From Siphonodentalium dalli (lineage: Eukaryota; Mollusca; Scaphopoda; Gadilida; Siphonodentaliidae), in NCBI GenBank assembly GCA_032622095.1, contig CP136067.1, forward strand, positions 49,145,899 to 49,209,898: 64,000 nt of DNA, given 5' to 3'. Every line of letters begins with the position of its first letter. Position 1 is the stretch's first letter. The notes beneath the pieces were generated by a model. That model saw only the letters and a program-made list of their open reading frames with translations, ran no database searches and was not told the DNA's origin. Made by a program: the position numbers and the translations under genes. Shown here one piece after another: positions 10,301 through 21,126 of this stretch.

Positions 10301-11908
10301 TCTGTTGTGGTTAAGAAGTCAATTACTTGGAGCATTACTGTAAGTGGGCCTTTAATTACCTGATCGTAAGCACTGCTATAATGTAATAGTATTGATTCAA
10401 GTACTGTACGCGACGAGAGCCAGCCCAATATTTGTTCACTCAGAAACAGTTTCTCCGATCTTGAAACAATTTTTTAAATTGACAGGTACAAACTTTACTC
10501 TGCCGGTTGTGGTGATGACCATGTAGTGCCCGAAAACGAGGGATTCACAACCACTGGACGGACAGCGATAACGACACCCTTCCCAGGATTCTGGTTTCCA
10601 AGGATTCGTCATATCATATTTGAATGTTATTTTGTGATCTGCTCCAGTGACTGTGATGGACCATCCTGTTTAAATACGGCTAGAAAGAAGAGAGACATCC
10701 AACAAGACCCAACGATAATACGATTATTATTGGCTGCACGCATTTCAAAATGAGCGAATATGATTGGCTGCATGTTATATGGGAATGACCGGATAGCCAA
10801 TCAAATGAATCGCCGCTCAATGATGGGTCCCCAAACAACAGCTCATCGGTGTAGTACCATTGTCTGGCTGGTGCATGCAAAATATATAATAAATGGCAAA
10901 TATTTCATACTTTGAGTCAGTTTCTTTATTCATCTGATAATGACCTCAGTTCACTCACTCTTGATAATGCATTTGTATTGGCACGAATCGATTATGGGAT
11001 TCCCTGGGCATCTACAAAATGAAAGTGTCAATGACACTGCAGCTCAACTTGGAAAGGGAATAATTTCATGTGTTTCAGTCAATGGAGTGTTTAGGAATGT
11101 GGAAATTTGAAAGGTCTAAGTAATACTAGATTATCAACATGAAGAGATATATAAAGTAAAATCCAAGATGGTTGCTGATGGCCATGTTTTCCAATGAAAT
11201 TCAAAATCATTTGATAGCTTCCATCTAGTAGATCAATATCAAAATTAATATGAAGTTTGGTGATGATCTGATGAGGGAAGTGGACTGTAGGGTGTGCCAT
11301 AGGATTTAGTCATGCAAAGAGTAAAATCCAAGATGGCTGCTGGCGGCCATGTATTTTGACCGAATTACCCCAAAATGACTCATTCCCATCTACATGTCAT
11401 TGTCAACATCCATGAAAAATTTCATGATCCGAATAAAGGTACGACCTATAGCCCGTGCCAAACAATTTAGTCATGCAAAGAATAAAATCAAAGATGGCTG
11501 CTGGCGGCCATGTTTTTTGGCCAAATGACGCCAAATGTATTATTGTAATAAATAAAACTAAAAAGCATATGAATAGTTGAAAATTATTGCATTTTCAGAA
11601 GTATTCGTTTGCTGATCCGCTTTGCCCGATGTGGTGATCCGATTTGCCCAACGGCCGGGCAAAGCGGATCAAAATTAAAAATCACCATAGCAACCAAACC
11701 AATAGATGTTTCTTAATGCATCATCCGTCAAATGTTATGCCATCATGATTAGAAACTGACAGTGCTAATAATTCTGATTGCCGGTTGCATTTTGTACAAG
11801 AAACCATTACGTGATCCGCTTTGCCCGGGTCTCCCCTACAGTAAATGTGATGCGTAGCCTACCATGCACCATTTCCGCGCACTCGCTCATCTGGAGACTA
11901 ATATTATC

Positions 11909-12027
11909 CATCATGACCTGGGATGTGAGATGGACAAAATCTTGCCCTCGGGGCCAGATATTTGGGTCGCGCGGACACGAGGCTTGCCGAGGGTGACTTT
12001 TCCATACCCATATCCCAGGTCACGATG
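11909..12027. repeat. Foldback element FB in type B segment
   Basis: The left arm at 11909-11933 (CATCATGACCTGGGAT and following) pairs with the right arm at 12002-12027 (ending ATCCCAGGTCACGATG) with few mismatches and one gap. Further in, GCCCTCGG and CCGAGGGT extend the pairing around a GC-rich loop containing GTCGCGCGGACACGAGG. In type A units only the left arm survives, cut at GAGATGG (5546-5552), where minisatellite takes over. Copies in the other type B units start at 18812, 25715, 32621, 39524, 46429, 53334 and 60239. Confidence 0.75.
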
Positions 12028-12182
12028 AATCATTTCTCTCCCAAACCAAGAGCCTCATTAATTCTGTGCATGCATGTTCATGATTATCGTGGATGATTTC
12101 GATATATACCGTATAGAAACAAAGCGGGTTACAGGGTTAAAGGTACTAAATCCCGTTCGATGGTCCTCATATAATCAGATTC

Positions 12183-12203
12183 CAACAACAACAACAACAA
12201 CAA
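12183..12203 (+). repeat. (CAA)7 microsatellite
   Basis: Seven perfect CAA triplets. The copy number looks the same in every type B unit (19086, 25989, 32895, 39798, 46703, 53608, 60513). A microsatellite that has not drifted among units supports very recent homogenisation. Confidence 0.95.
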
Positions 12204-12908
12204 CATTTTTTGGAAATGCCGCTTCAGTTATCAGAATTGATTAATTGCCCAAAAATAATGCTAGTGACTGCCAACTATATAGTATAAAATTGCCTGAAAC
12301 GTGTTATTTATCAACATGTTGTTCGTCGAAATTTGGCCATATTATCAACACAAAGCCTCTTGATTTTAGAGTTATCCATCTTCATCCGCAATTTGGTCCG
12401 AGACCGTAGGCTCGTCGACTTTTTACTGGGCCACTATTAAGTATCGATGGTGAAAAATAATAGATTCAAAAATCGATATCTAGTAACTATGAGCTTTGAT
12501 AGGTGGGTTCCTCGACTCCAATGAAATATTTTTACCCCCGAATCCAAATAAATAGTAATTGTGGGGCGCTTAATCGGATTATGCATCTTAATGTTTGAGT
12601 GAAGTGAAATCGACATGGCTCGCGTGAAAACGACATGCATATACGTCACAACTTTTCACCTGCATGAATTCCGATAAATGCGTATTGATATGAAATATTT
12701 ACAAATAGACAAACTGTGTTTGCCATGGGAGATATATTGGTACTATATTAGACAAGTGAACATGTTTATACGTTTATACATGACAGAAAATTCTTAGTCG
12801 ACGATTTATTGCAACGATGAACATTTTTCGAAAGTGGAACTATTTCATTCGTCATTTGTGAAGGTTCAGCCCGTACATGCTGCCAAATGTACAAGCTCTA
12901 CAATACAG
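12204..12908. other. Unassigned stretch in type B segment
   Basis: About 700 bp with no credible coding frame, RNA gene or repeat. A short repeated phrase, CGACATG, occurs twice about 20 bp apart near 12610 and 12630. The stretch looks invariant among type B units by eye. Confidence 0.6.
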
Positions 12909-12998
12909 TACCCCAGAAAAAAATTGACCCACCCACAATAATGCTTAATCCTATAGGATTAAGTATTATTGGGGTGGGGGTAAATTTTGGTATATCCT
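12909..12998. repeat. Near-perfect palindrome (~88 bp) upstream of telomere-like repeats
   Basis: The centre is CCTATAGG at 12950-12957. Outward, AATAATGCTTAAT pairs with ATTAAGTATTATT with one mismatch, then ACCCACCCAC with GGGGTGGGGGT imperfectly, and then AAAAAAATT with AAATTTTGG. The loop is essentially zero, so the DNA could extrude as a cruciform. It could be a compact foldback MITE with TACCC-type ends. Copies are at 19812, 26715, 33621, 40524, 47429, 54334 and 61239. Confidence 0.8.
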
Positions 12999-13047
12999 TC
13001 ATGTAAGAATACACGAAACCACGCACCCCCTCCATTCTCCATATGTA

Positions 13048-13089
13048 TTAGGGTTAGGGTTATGGTCAGGGCTAGGGTTAGGGTTAGGG
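13048..13089 (+). repeat. Interstitial telomere-like repeat, seven hexamers (U2)
   Basis: Four exact TTAGGG hexamers and three variants (TTATGG, TCAGGG, CTAGGG) in one 42-bp run, G-rich strand on top. It ends 14 bp before the first minisatellite monomer. Six GGG runs could support a G-quadruplex. The animal-type TTAGGG sequence is the main clue to the host lineage. Confidence 0.93.
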
Positions 13090-13103
13090 ATATGGTTAAT
13101 ACC

Positions 13104-14223
13104 CAGCGTGTGGTATAAGTGGGCGTGGCACTTTTTAAGTGCAGCGTGTGTTATAAGTGGGCGTGGCAATTTTTAAGGGCAGCGCGTGTTATAAGTGGGC
13201 GTGGCACTTTTTAAGTGCAGCGTGTGTTATAAGTCGGCGTGGCACTTTTTCAGTGCAGCGTGTGTAATAAGTGGGCGTGTGTTATAAGTGCAGCGTGTGT
13301 TATAAGTGGGCGTGGTACTTTTTCTGTGCAGCGTGTGTTATAAGTGGGCGTGGCACTCTTTTACTGCAGCGTGTGTTATAAGTGGGCGTGGCACTTTTTC
13401 AGTGCATCGTGTGTTATAAGTGGGCGTGGCACTTTTTCAGTGCAGCGTGTGTAATAATTGGGCGTGTGATATAAGTGCAGCGTGTGTTATAAGTGGGCGT
13501 GTCACTTTTTCAGTGCAGCTTGTGTTATAAGTGGGCTTGGCATTTTTTCAGTGCAGCGTGTGTTATAAGTGGGCGTTATAACACAAACGGCATTAAAAAA
13601 GTGTCACGCCCACTTATAACACACGCTGAACTGAGAAAGTGCCACGCCCACTTATAACACACGCTGCAGTAAATAAAATGCCACACCCACTTATAACACA
13701 CGCTGGATACAAAAAGTGCCACGCCCACTTATAACACACTCTGCACTTAAAAAGTGACACGCCCACTTATAACACACGCTGCAAGTGCCACGCCCACTTA
13801 TAACACACGCTGCACTGAAAAGGTGCCACGCCCACTTATAACACACGCTGCACTGAAAAAGTGCCAGGCCCACTTATAACGCACGCTACACTGAAAAAGT
13901 ACCACGCCCACTTATAACACACGCTGCACTGAAAAGTGCCACGCCCACTTATAACGCACACTGCACTATAACGTGTCACACCAAAAAATGTGCACGCCCA
14001 CTTATAACACACGCTACACTGAAAAAGTGCCACGCCCACTTATAACACACGCTGCACTTAAAAAGTGCCACGCCCACTGATAACAAACGCTGACCTTGAA
14101 AAGTGCCACGCCCACTTATAACACACGCTGCACTGAAAAGGTGCCGCGCCCACTTATAACACACGCTACATTAAAAAAGTGCCACGCCCACTTATAACGC
14201 ACACTGCAACTTAAAAGTGCCAC
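13104..14223. repeat. Minisatellite array A2 (type B, 1120 bp, strand-switching)
   Basis: The forward arm (13104-13572) has about 15 monomers, two of them short. The reverse arm (about 13573-14223) has about 16. The switch is a perfect 9-bp hairpin, 13560-13568 with 13576-13584. The usual monomer is 38 bp with GTGTTATAAGTGGGCGTGG and an inner stem GCACT...AGTGC. Where the loop changes to TTT (GCACTTTTTAAGTGC), the stem extends to 6 bp, so pairing is retained. Since 38 is not a multiple of three, any frame across the array cycles phase. The short CYKWAWHFFSA-type frames are by-products. Confidence 0.97.
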
Positions 14224-17200
14224 TCATCCGTTTGCAGTCTATGGTGACACACAACCAAGCCAATCGGTGCGCTCTTTCTCTGGTCTCTTTGCCATCTGGC
14301 CACTTCACTCTCAAAATACCATATTCATTTGCAGTGTTGGCCCCACCCAATATTTTACAGACACTATCCATTTCAGTTGTCCATTTAAAATCTAGATAAT
14401 AGATAGATATGCAATGTATTCTGCCCAAACTCCGTCCATATTATTTAAAGAAGTCATTTTGAATACATATGGGTGCTAGAACAAACTGGGAACGGCAAAA
14501 TATTGTGGAAGTCCAAAATCACTATAGGTTATGTACAGTACACCAACTGAATAGGTACATGTGCCTTTTCCATCTTTGGTGACACTCCACAGTTTCAACA
14601 GGCAGGGGCCCAGCAATAGATTCATTGAAATTTATCTGGATTATGATCCCAAACCATGTAGACAATATATCTATGCCTGAAATTAGTACAGAATAGGCAT
14701 TCAGAATTTGATACATAATGCCAACAATATATGGGCTATCAAGAGTTATGGCCCTTGATCTTTGGATCGAAAATTTTTATTTAAAAAAATGACGAAAATA
14801 TTGAATTTTCATACCCAAGGGGTACGAATACCAGAATTTGTCGAGCATGGTCACCTATGTTGGTTCAAAGGCCTCTGGCTTCCAACATCAACATGAAAAA
14901 ATTTCAAACTTTCGCCGTTTACAATTCCAGAAAATCAATTTTTAATGCAGATGACAAATTTTGGGTGCTAAAATATTGACCCAGTATCTAGAGCCACTGT
15001 TTCGCAGAAAACGCTACTGCTGTCTATGGGTGGGGTCAAGGTCACTTGCACTTAATTTTGTCATCAGTCTAGAACACCTGCTACAATTACACAAATTCAT
15101 ATCCCACCTTGTATCAATATACATACCACATGAATGGTGCCAGAAACCACTAGCACTTTATATCTATAAAATCACCCCTACTCATCATTCGAAACTGTGG
15201 AGTGTTACCTTTAAATTTACCGCTTTTGATACTACCTCAATTCCGCACAAAAAATCATCATCAAATTTTCAAACATACCCCCATTAAATGCCAGGTTGAT
15301 TATTTCACCACCCTGGATCAATATTCATCTAGGTATAATATTTCCATGGTGGCATTGATTTTTTATTTTGGTGACACTCCACAGTTTCTGCAGGGATTGG
15401 GGCAAAAATAAGGGGGGCATCAATTCAATAAAAAATAACTGAAATGTGATCCCACAACACATATACAATATATATATACCTGGGTTGAGCACATACTAGG
15501 CTTAGAGATCTTGGTACAGAATTGTCATTTTAATGGAGGTAGCAAGAGTTGTGGGCCTGAAAAATGAAATTTTGATGCAAAAATGGCCAAAATAAGCGTA
15601 TTTCAGGCCCGTGGGACACAAAAACCAGAACATCTATGGTATAGCCGCCTATGTTGTCGGGAAGAACACTGTTTCCTCACAATAATATCAAAAAATTTCA
15701 AACTTCTCACCACTGTAATTTTTTTTCAAATATTTTTCATGCAGATGACAAAATTTAGGTGCTAAAAAGTCACGCTGGTGTCTGGAGCCACTGTTTCGCA
15801 GATATCGCTACTACTTCATACTGGTGGGGTCAAGGTCACCTGAAACAATATTTTTCAAAACTCAAAGACATCCTCTAAAAATCCACAAATTCATAACTAA
15901 CCTTTTCTCAATAAACATACCACACCCATGGTGACAGAAAACACTGGTACTCTATTCTAAGAAATTTACTGTGGAGTGTCACCTTTTGTTCAGCATTAAT
16001 TGTATCACAATCTTAATAAACCAATCAGCTACCAGTTGTGATTTTATGCTGATTTGAGTGTGGGGTAACAGCACACCAAGGGGGATAATATTTATATTTA
16101 CTGTACTATAACCTTGAGGGCAAAAGACGTAAACAAGTCCACGTGTTTCTCATTTGTTTTCTTAATGGCGAATTCAAGTTACTTTACTAATCTACTTTTT
16201 TCGACAATTTGGAAAGTTAGAAACGCAAAAACGCTATTGTTGCAATCAACTGAATATTCATATAATATCATGGAGTTGTGCTAGGACTATACTTTGGACG
16301 CTGTTTTCAGAATATTCGATTTGATTGTTTTATAAGGAGGCTTTTAGTTTTATAATTTGCAAGAATTTCCCGTACACTCATTTATATGCACCTTGATGAA
16401 TACGATGTATAGCACAGCGGGCTAGAATCACCAAATTCACACTCTGCCTCTGGGGACCTCATTCTTCATGGCCTCATCTGCTATGGGAGACAGACTCAGA
16501 CTGAAGTTCCCAAATGGTGAATATTGTACACACATTGGGAACCTCGATTATGCAATGTGTCATCTGCCAATTTGGGGATATAGAGAAAATAAACTAATAA
16601 AGAAATTTTCCCGAGAAGATGAGGCCTAAGCAGAATGAGGTCCCCAGAGGGTGAATTTAGTGACGCTATATATCCCGCATAGCATCACTAAATTCACTCT
16701 CTTGTGACCTCATTCTGCTTAGGCCTCATCTTCTCTGGAAAGTTTCTTCATTTTCAAATTTCTATAGAAACTCAGATTCTATTTCTTTTTTAGTTTAGTT
16801 TCTCTATATAATTTCCCCAAATTGTCAGACAACACATTGCATAATCGAGGTTTCCAATATGTGTACATCACAATATTCACCATTTTGGAACTTCAATGTG
16901 ATTGTCTCCCATAGCAGGCGAGGCCATGCCCCCTTTGGTCCCATGTGCCAATTAAGCACCAAGGATATACGTCAACGTGTTGGTATTTGTTAACCAAGAT
17001 TTCTGACATTTGATCAAGACCAAGTGTCCACCATACATGTATAAGTGTGCCCTCTTAATCCTTCCATGACTGAAGCTGCGCTGGTGCAGCATTAAAGATC
17101 ATGTACCAGCACATACTCTTATATTTGCGAGTCTCGGGGAGAGCTTTCCAATGAATGGCAACAAGCCATATTTCCGACTAAATCCTGAAAAGTTACCCAT

Positions 17201-19950
17201 AATTCTGTTGTGGTTAAGAAGTCAATTACTTGGAGCATTACTGTAAGTGGGCCTTTAATTGCCTGATCGTAAGCACTGCTATAATGTAATAGTATTGATT
17301 CAAGTACTGTACGCGACGAGAGCCAGCCCAATAATTGTTCACTCAGAAACAGTTTCTCCGATCTTGAAACAATTTTTTAAATTGACAGGTACAAACTTTA
17401 CTCTGCCGGTTGTGGTGATGACAATGTAGTGCCCGAAAACGAGGGATTCACAACCACTGGACGGACAGCGATAACGACACCCTTCCCAGGATTCTGGTTT
17501 CCAAGGATTCGTCATATCATATTTGAATGTTATTTTGTGATCTGCTCCAGTGACTGTGATGGACCATCCTGTTTAAATACGGCTAGAAAGAAGAGAGACA
17601 TCCAACAAGACCCAACGATAATACGATTATTATTGGCTGCACGCATTTCAAAATGAGCGAATATGATTGGCTGCATGTTATATGGGAATGACCGGATAGC
17701 CAATCAAATGAATCGCCGCTCAATGATGGGTCCCCAAACAACAGCTCATCGGTGTAGTACCATTGTCTGGCTGGTGCATGCAAAATATATAATAAATGGC
17801 AAATATTTCATACTTTGAGTCAGTTTCTTTATTCATCTGATAATGACCTCAGTTCACTCACTCTTGATAATGCATTTGTATTGGCACGAATCGATTATGG
17901 GATTCCCTGGGCATCTACAAAATGAAAGTGTCAATGACACTGCAGCTCAACTTGGAAAGGGAATAATTTCATGTGTTTCAGTCAATGGAGTGTTTAGGAA
18001 TGTGGAAATTTGAAAGGTCTAAGTAATACTAGATTATCAACATGAAGAGATATATAAAGTAAAATCCAAGATGGTTGCTGATGGCCATGTTTTCCAATGA
18101 AATTCAAAATCATTTGATAGCTTCCATCTAGTAGATCAATATCAAAATTAATATGAAGTTTGGTGATGATCTGATGAGGGAAGTGGACTGTAGGGTGTGC
18201 CATAGGATTTAGTCATGCAAAGAGTAAAATCCAAGATGGCTGCTGGCGGCCATGTATTTTGACCGAATTACCCCAAAATGACTCATTCCCATCTACATGT
18301 CATTGTCAACATCCATGAAAAATTTCATGATCCGAATAAAGGTACGACCTATAGCCCGTGCCAAACAATTTAGTCATGCAAAGAATAAAATCAAAGATGG
18401 CTGCTGGCGGCCATGTTTTTTGGCCAAATGACGCCAAATGTATTATTGTAATAAATAAAACTAAAAAGCATATGAATAGTTGAAAATTATTGCATTTTCA
18501 GAAGTATTCGTTTGCTGATCCGCTTTGCCCGATGTGGTGATCCGATTTGCCCAACGGCCGGGCAAAGCGGATCAAAATTAAAAATCACCATAGCAACCAA
18601 ACCAATAGATGTTTCTTAATGCATCATCCGTCAAATGTTATGCCATCATGATTAGAAACTGACAGTGCTAATAATTCTGATTGCCGGTTGCATTTTGTAC
18701 AAGAAACCATTACGTGATCCGCTTTGCCCGGGTCTCCCCTACAGTAAATGTGATGCGTAGCCTACCATGCACCATTTCCGCGCACTCGCTCATCTGGAGA
18801 CTAATATTATCCATCATGACCTGGGATGTGAGATGGACAAAATCTTGCCCTCGGGGCCAGATATTTGGGTCGCGCGGACACGAGGCTTGCCGAGGGTGAC
18901 TTTTCCATACCCATATCCCAGGTCACGATGAATCATTTCTCTCCCAAACCAAGAGCCTCATTAATTCTGTGCATGCATGTTCATGATTATCGTGGATGAT
19001 TTCGATATATACCGTATAGAAACAAAGCGGGTTACAGGGTTAAAGGTACTAAATCCCGTTCGATGGTCCTCATATAATCAGATTCCAACAACAACAACAA
19101 CAACAACATTTTTTGGAAATGCCGCTTCAGTTATCAGAATTGATTAATTGCCCAAAAATAATGCTAGTGACTGCCAACTATATAGTATAAAATTGCCTGA
19201 AACGTGTTATTTATCAACATGTTGTTCGTCGAAATTTGGCCATATTATCAACACAAAGCCTCTTGATTTTAGAGTTATCCATCTTCATCCGCAATTTGGT
19301 CCGAGACCGTAGGCTCGTCGACTTTTTACTGGGCCACTATTAAGTATCGATGGTGAAAAATAATAGATTCAAAAATCGATATCTAGTAACTATGAGCTTT
19401 GATAGGTGGGTTCCTCGACTCCAATGAAATATTTTTACCCCCGAATCCAAATAAATAGTAATTGTGGGGCGCTTAATCGGATTATGCATCTTAATGTTTG
19501 AGTGAAGTGAAATCGACATGGCTCGCGTGAAAACGACATGCATATACGTCACAACTTTTCACCTGCATGAATTCCGATAAATGCGTATTGATATGAAATA
19601 TTTACAAATAGACAAACTGTGTTTGCCATGGGAGATATATTGGTACTATATTAGACAAGTGAACATGTTTATACGTTTATACATGACAGAAAATTCTTAG
19701 TCGACGATTTATTGCAACGATGAACATTTTTCGAAAGTGGAACTATTTCATTCGTCATTTGTGAAGGTTCAGCCCGTACATGCTGCCAAATGTACAAGCT
19801 CTACAATACAGTACCCCAGAAAAAAATTGACCCACCCACAATAATGCTTAATCCTATAGGATTAAGTATTATTGGGGTGGGGGTAAATTTTGGTATATCC
19901 TTCATGTAAGAATACACGAAACCACGCACCCCCTCCATTCTCCATATGTA

Positions 19951-19992
19951 TTAGGGTTAGGGTTATGGTCAGGGCTAGGGTTAGGGTTAGGG
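19951..19992 (+). repeat. Interstitial telomere-like repeat, seven hexamers (U3)
   Basis: Identical by eye to the U2 run, including the three variant hexamers in the same order. Confidence 0.93.
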
Positions 19993-20006
19993 ATATGGTT
20001 AATACC

Positions 20007-21126
20007 CAGCGTGTGGTATAAGTGGGCGTGGCACTTTTTAAGTGCAGCGTGTGTTATAAGTGGGCGTGGCAATTTTTAAGGGCAGCGCGTGTTATAAGTG
20101 GGCGTGGCACTTTTTAAGTGCAGCGTGTGTTATAAGTCGGCGTGGCACTTTTTCAGTGCAGCGTGTGTAATAAGTGGGCGTGTGTTATAAGTGCAGCGTG
20201 TGTTATAAGTGGGCGTGGTACTTTTTCTGTGCAGCGTGTGTTATAAGTGGGCGTGGCACTCTTTTACTGCAGCGTGTGTTATAAGTGGGCGTGGCACTTT
20301 TTCAGTGCATCGTGTGTTATAAGTGGGCGTGGCACTTTTTCAGTGCAGCGTGTGTGATTATTGGGCGTGTGATATAAGTGCAGCGTGTGTTATAAGTGGG
20401 CGTGTCACTTTTTCAGTGCAGCTTGTGTTATAAGTGGGCTTGGCATTTTTTCAGTGCAGCGTGTGTTATAAGTGGGCGTTATAACACAAACGGCATTAAA
20501 AAAGTGTCACGCCCACTTATAACACACGCTGAACTGAGAAAGTGCCACGCCCACTTATAACACACGCTGCAGTAAATAAAATGCCACACCCACTTATAAC
20601 ACACGCTGGATACAAAAAGTGCCACGCCCACTTATAACACACTCTGCACTTAAAAAGTGACACGCCCACTTATAACACACGCTGCAAGTGCCACGCCCAC
20701 TTATAACACACGCTGCACTGAAAAGGTGCCACGCCCACTTATAACACACGCTGCACTGAAAAAGTGCCAGGCCCACTTATAACGCACGCTACACTGAAAA
20801 AGTACCACGCCCACTTATAACACACGCTGCACTGAAAAGTGCCACGCCCACTTATAACGCACACTGCACTATAACGTGTCACACCAAAAAATGTGCACGC
20901 CCACTTATAACACACGCTACACTGAAAAAGTGCCACGCCCACTTATAACACACGCTGCACTTAAAAAGTGCCACGCCCACTGATAACAAACGCTGACCTT
21001 GAAAAGTGCCACGCCCACTTATAACACACGCTGCACTGAAAAGGTGCCGCGCCCACTTATAACACACGCTACATTAAAAAAGTGCCACGCCCACTTATAA
21101 CGCACACTGCAACTTAAAAGTGCCAC
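20007..21126. repeat. Minisatellite array A3 (type B)
   Basis: Same length and monomer order as A2, with the switch hairpin starting at 20463. A private change gives GTGTGTGATTATTGGGCG near 20350, where the other arrays read GTGTGTAATAATTGGGCG. Confidence 0.97.

Larger units (their letters stand above)
11934..13103 (+). repeat. Type B-specific 1170-bp segment
   Basis: This segment is present in U2-U9 and absent from the type A unit U1. It holds most of foldback FB, a (CAA)7 tract (12183-12203), about 700 bp without recognisable features (12204-12908), an ~88-bp palindrome (12909-12998) and telomere-like hexamers (13048-13089), and it ends at the first minisatellite monomer. A 70-codon reverse frame (12437-12649) has no recognisable domain. 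The equivalents start at 18837, 25740, 32646, 39549, 46454, 53359 and 60264. Confidence 0.9.
7335..14223 (+). repeat. Macrosatellite unit U2 (A/B hybrid, 6889 bp)
   Basis: Parts: M1 7672-8303, M2 8464-9077, E1 9517-9762, E2 9774-10056, CCAAT/TATA 10729-10893, AAGATGG repeat 11144-11546, 174-bp element 11655-11828, type B segment 11934-13103, array 13104-14223. The left side carries type A states: no 13-bp and 4-bp insertions, CTCAAGATTC, GATATGGAG, ACCAGCGC, and GACCATGTAG at 10520. The right side carries type B states: ATGATGGGTCC at 10826, TTCACTCACTC and GACACTGCAG. Its odd length equals type B minus the left insertions plus the retained type A bases, as expected of a recombinant. Confidence 0.95.
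14224..21126 (+). repeat. Macrosatellite unit U3 (type B, 6903 bp)
   Basis: Parts: M1 14578-15209, M2 15370-15983, E1 16423-16668, E2 16680-16959, CCAAT/TATA 17632-17796, AAGATGG repeat 18047-18449, 174-bp element 18558-18731, FB 18812-18930, (CAA)7 19086-19106, palindrome 19812-19901, array 20007-21126. It has the 13-bp and GATA insertions of type B. AGGTACATGTGCC is shared only with U4. GAATTTGTCGAG is shared with U1 and U2 but not with later units, so U3 looks transitional. Confidence 0.97.

Noticed and set aside
13048-13089. A true chromosome end
   Set aside because: Only seven hexamers, three of them degenerate, followed by more array on both sides in eight units.
13691-14164. Overlapping 60-67-codon frames with repeated CYKWAW and FSAACVISGRGTF phrases
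   Set aside because: They are translations of the 38-bp minisatellite, which cycles through three phases every 114 bp. Similar phrases arise from any array of this monomer.
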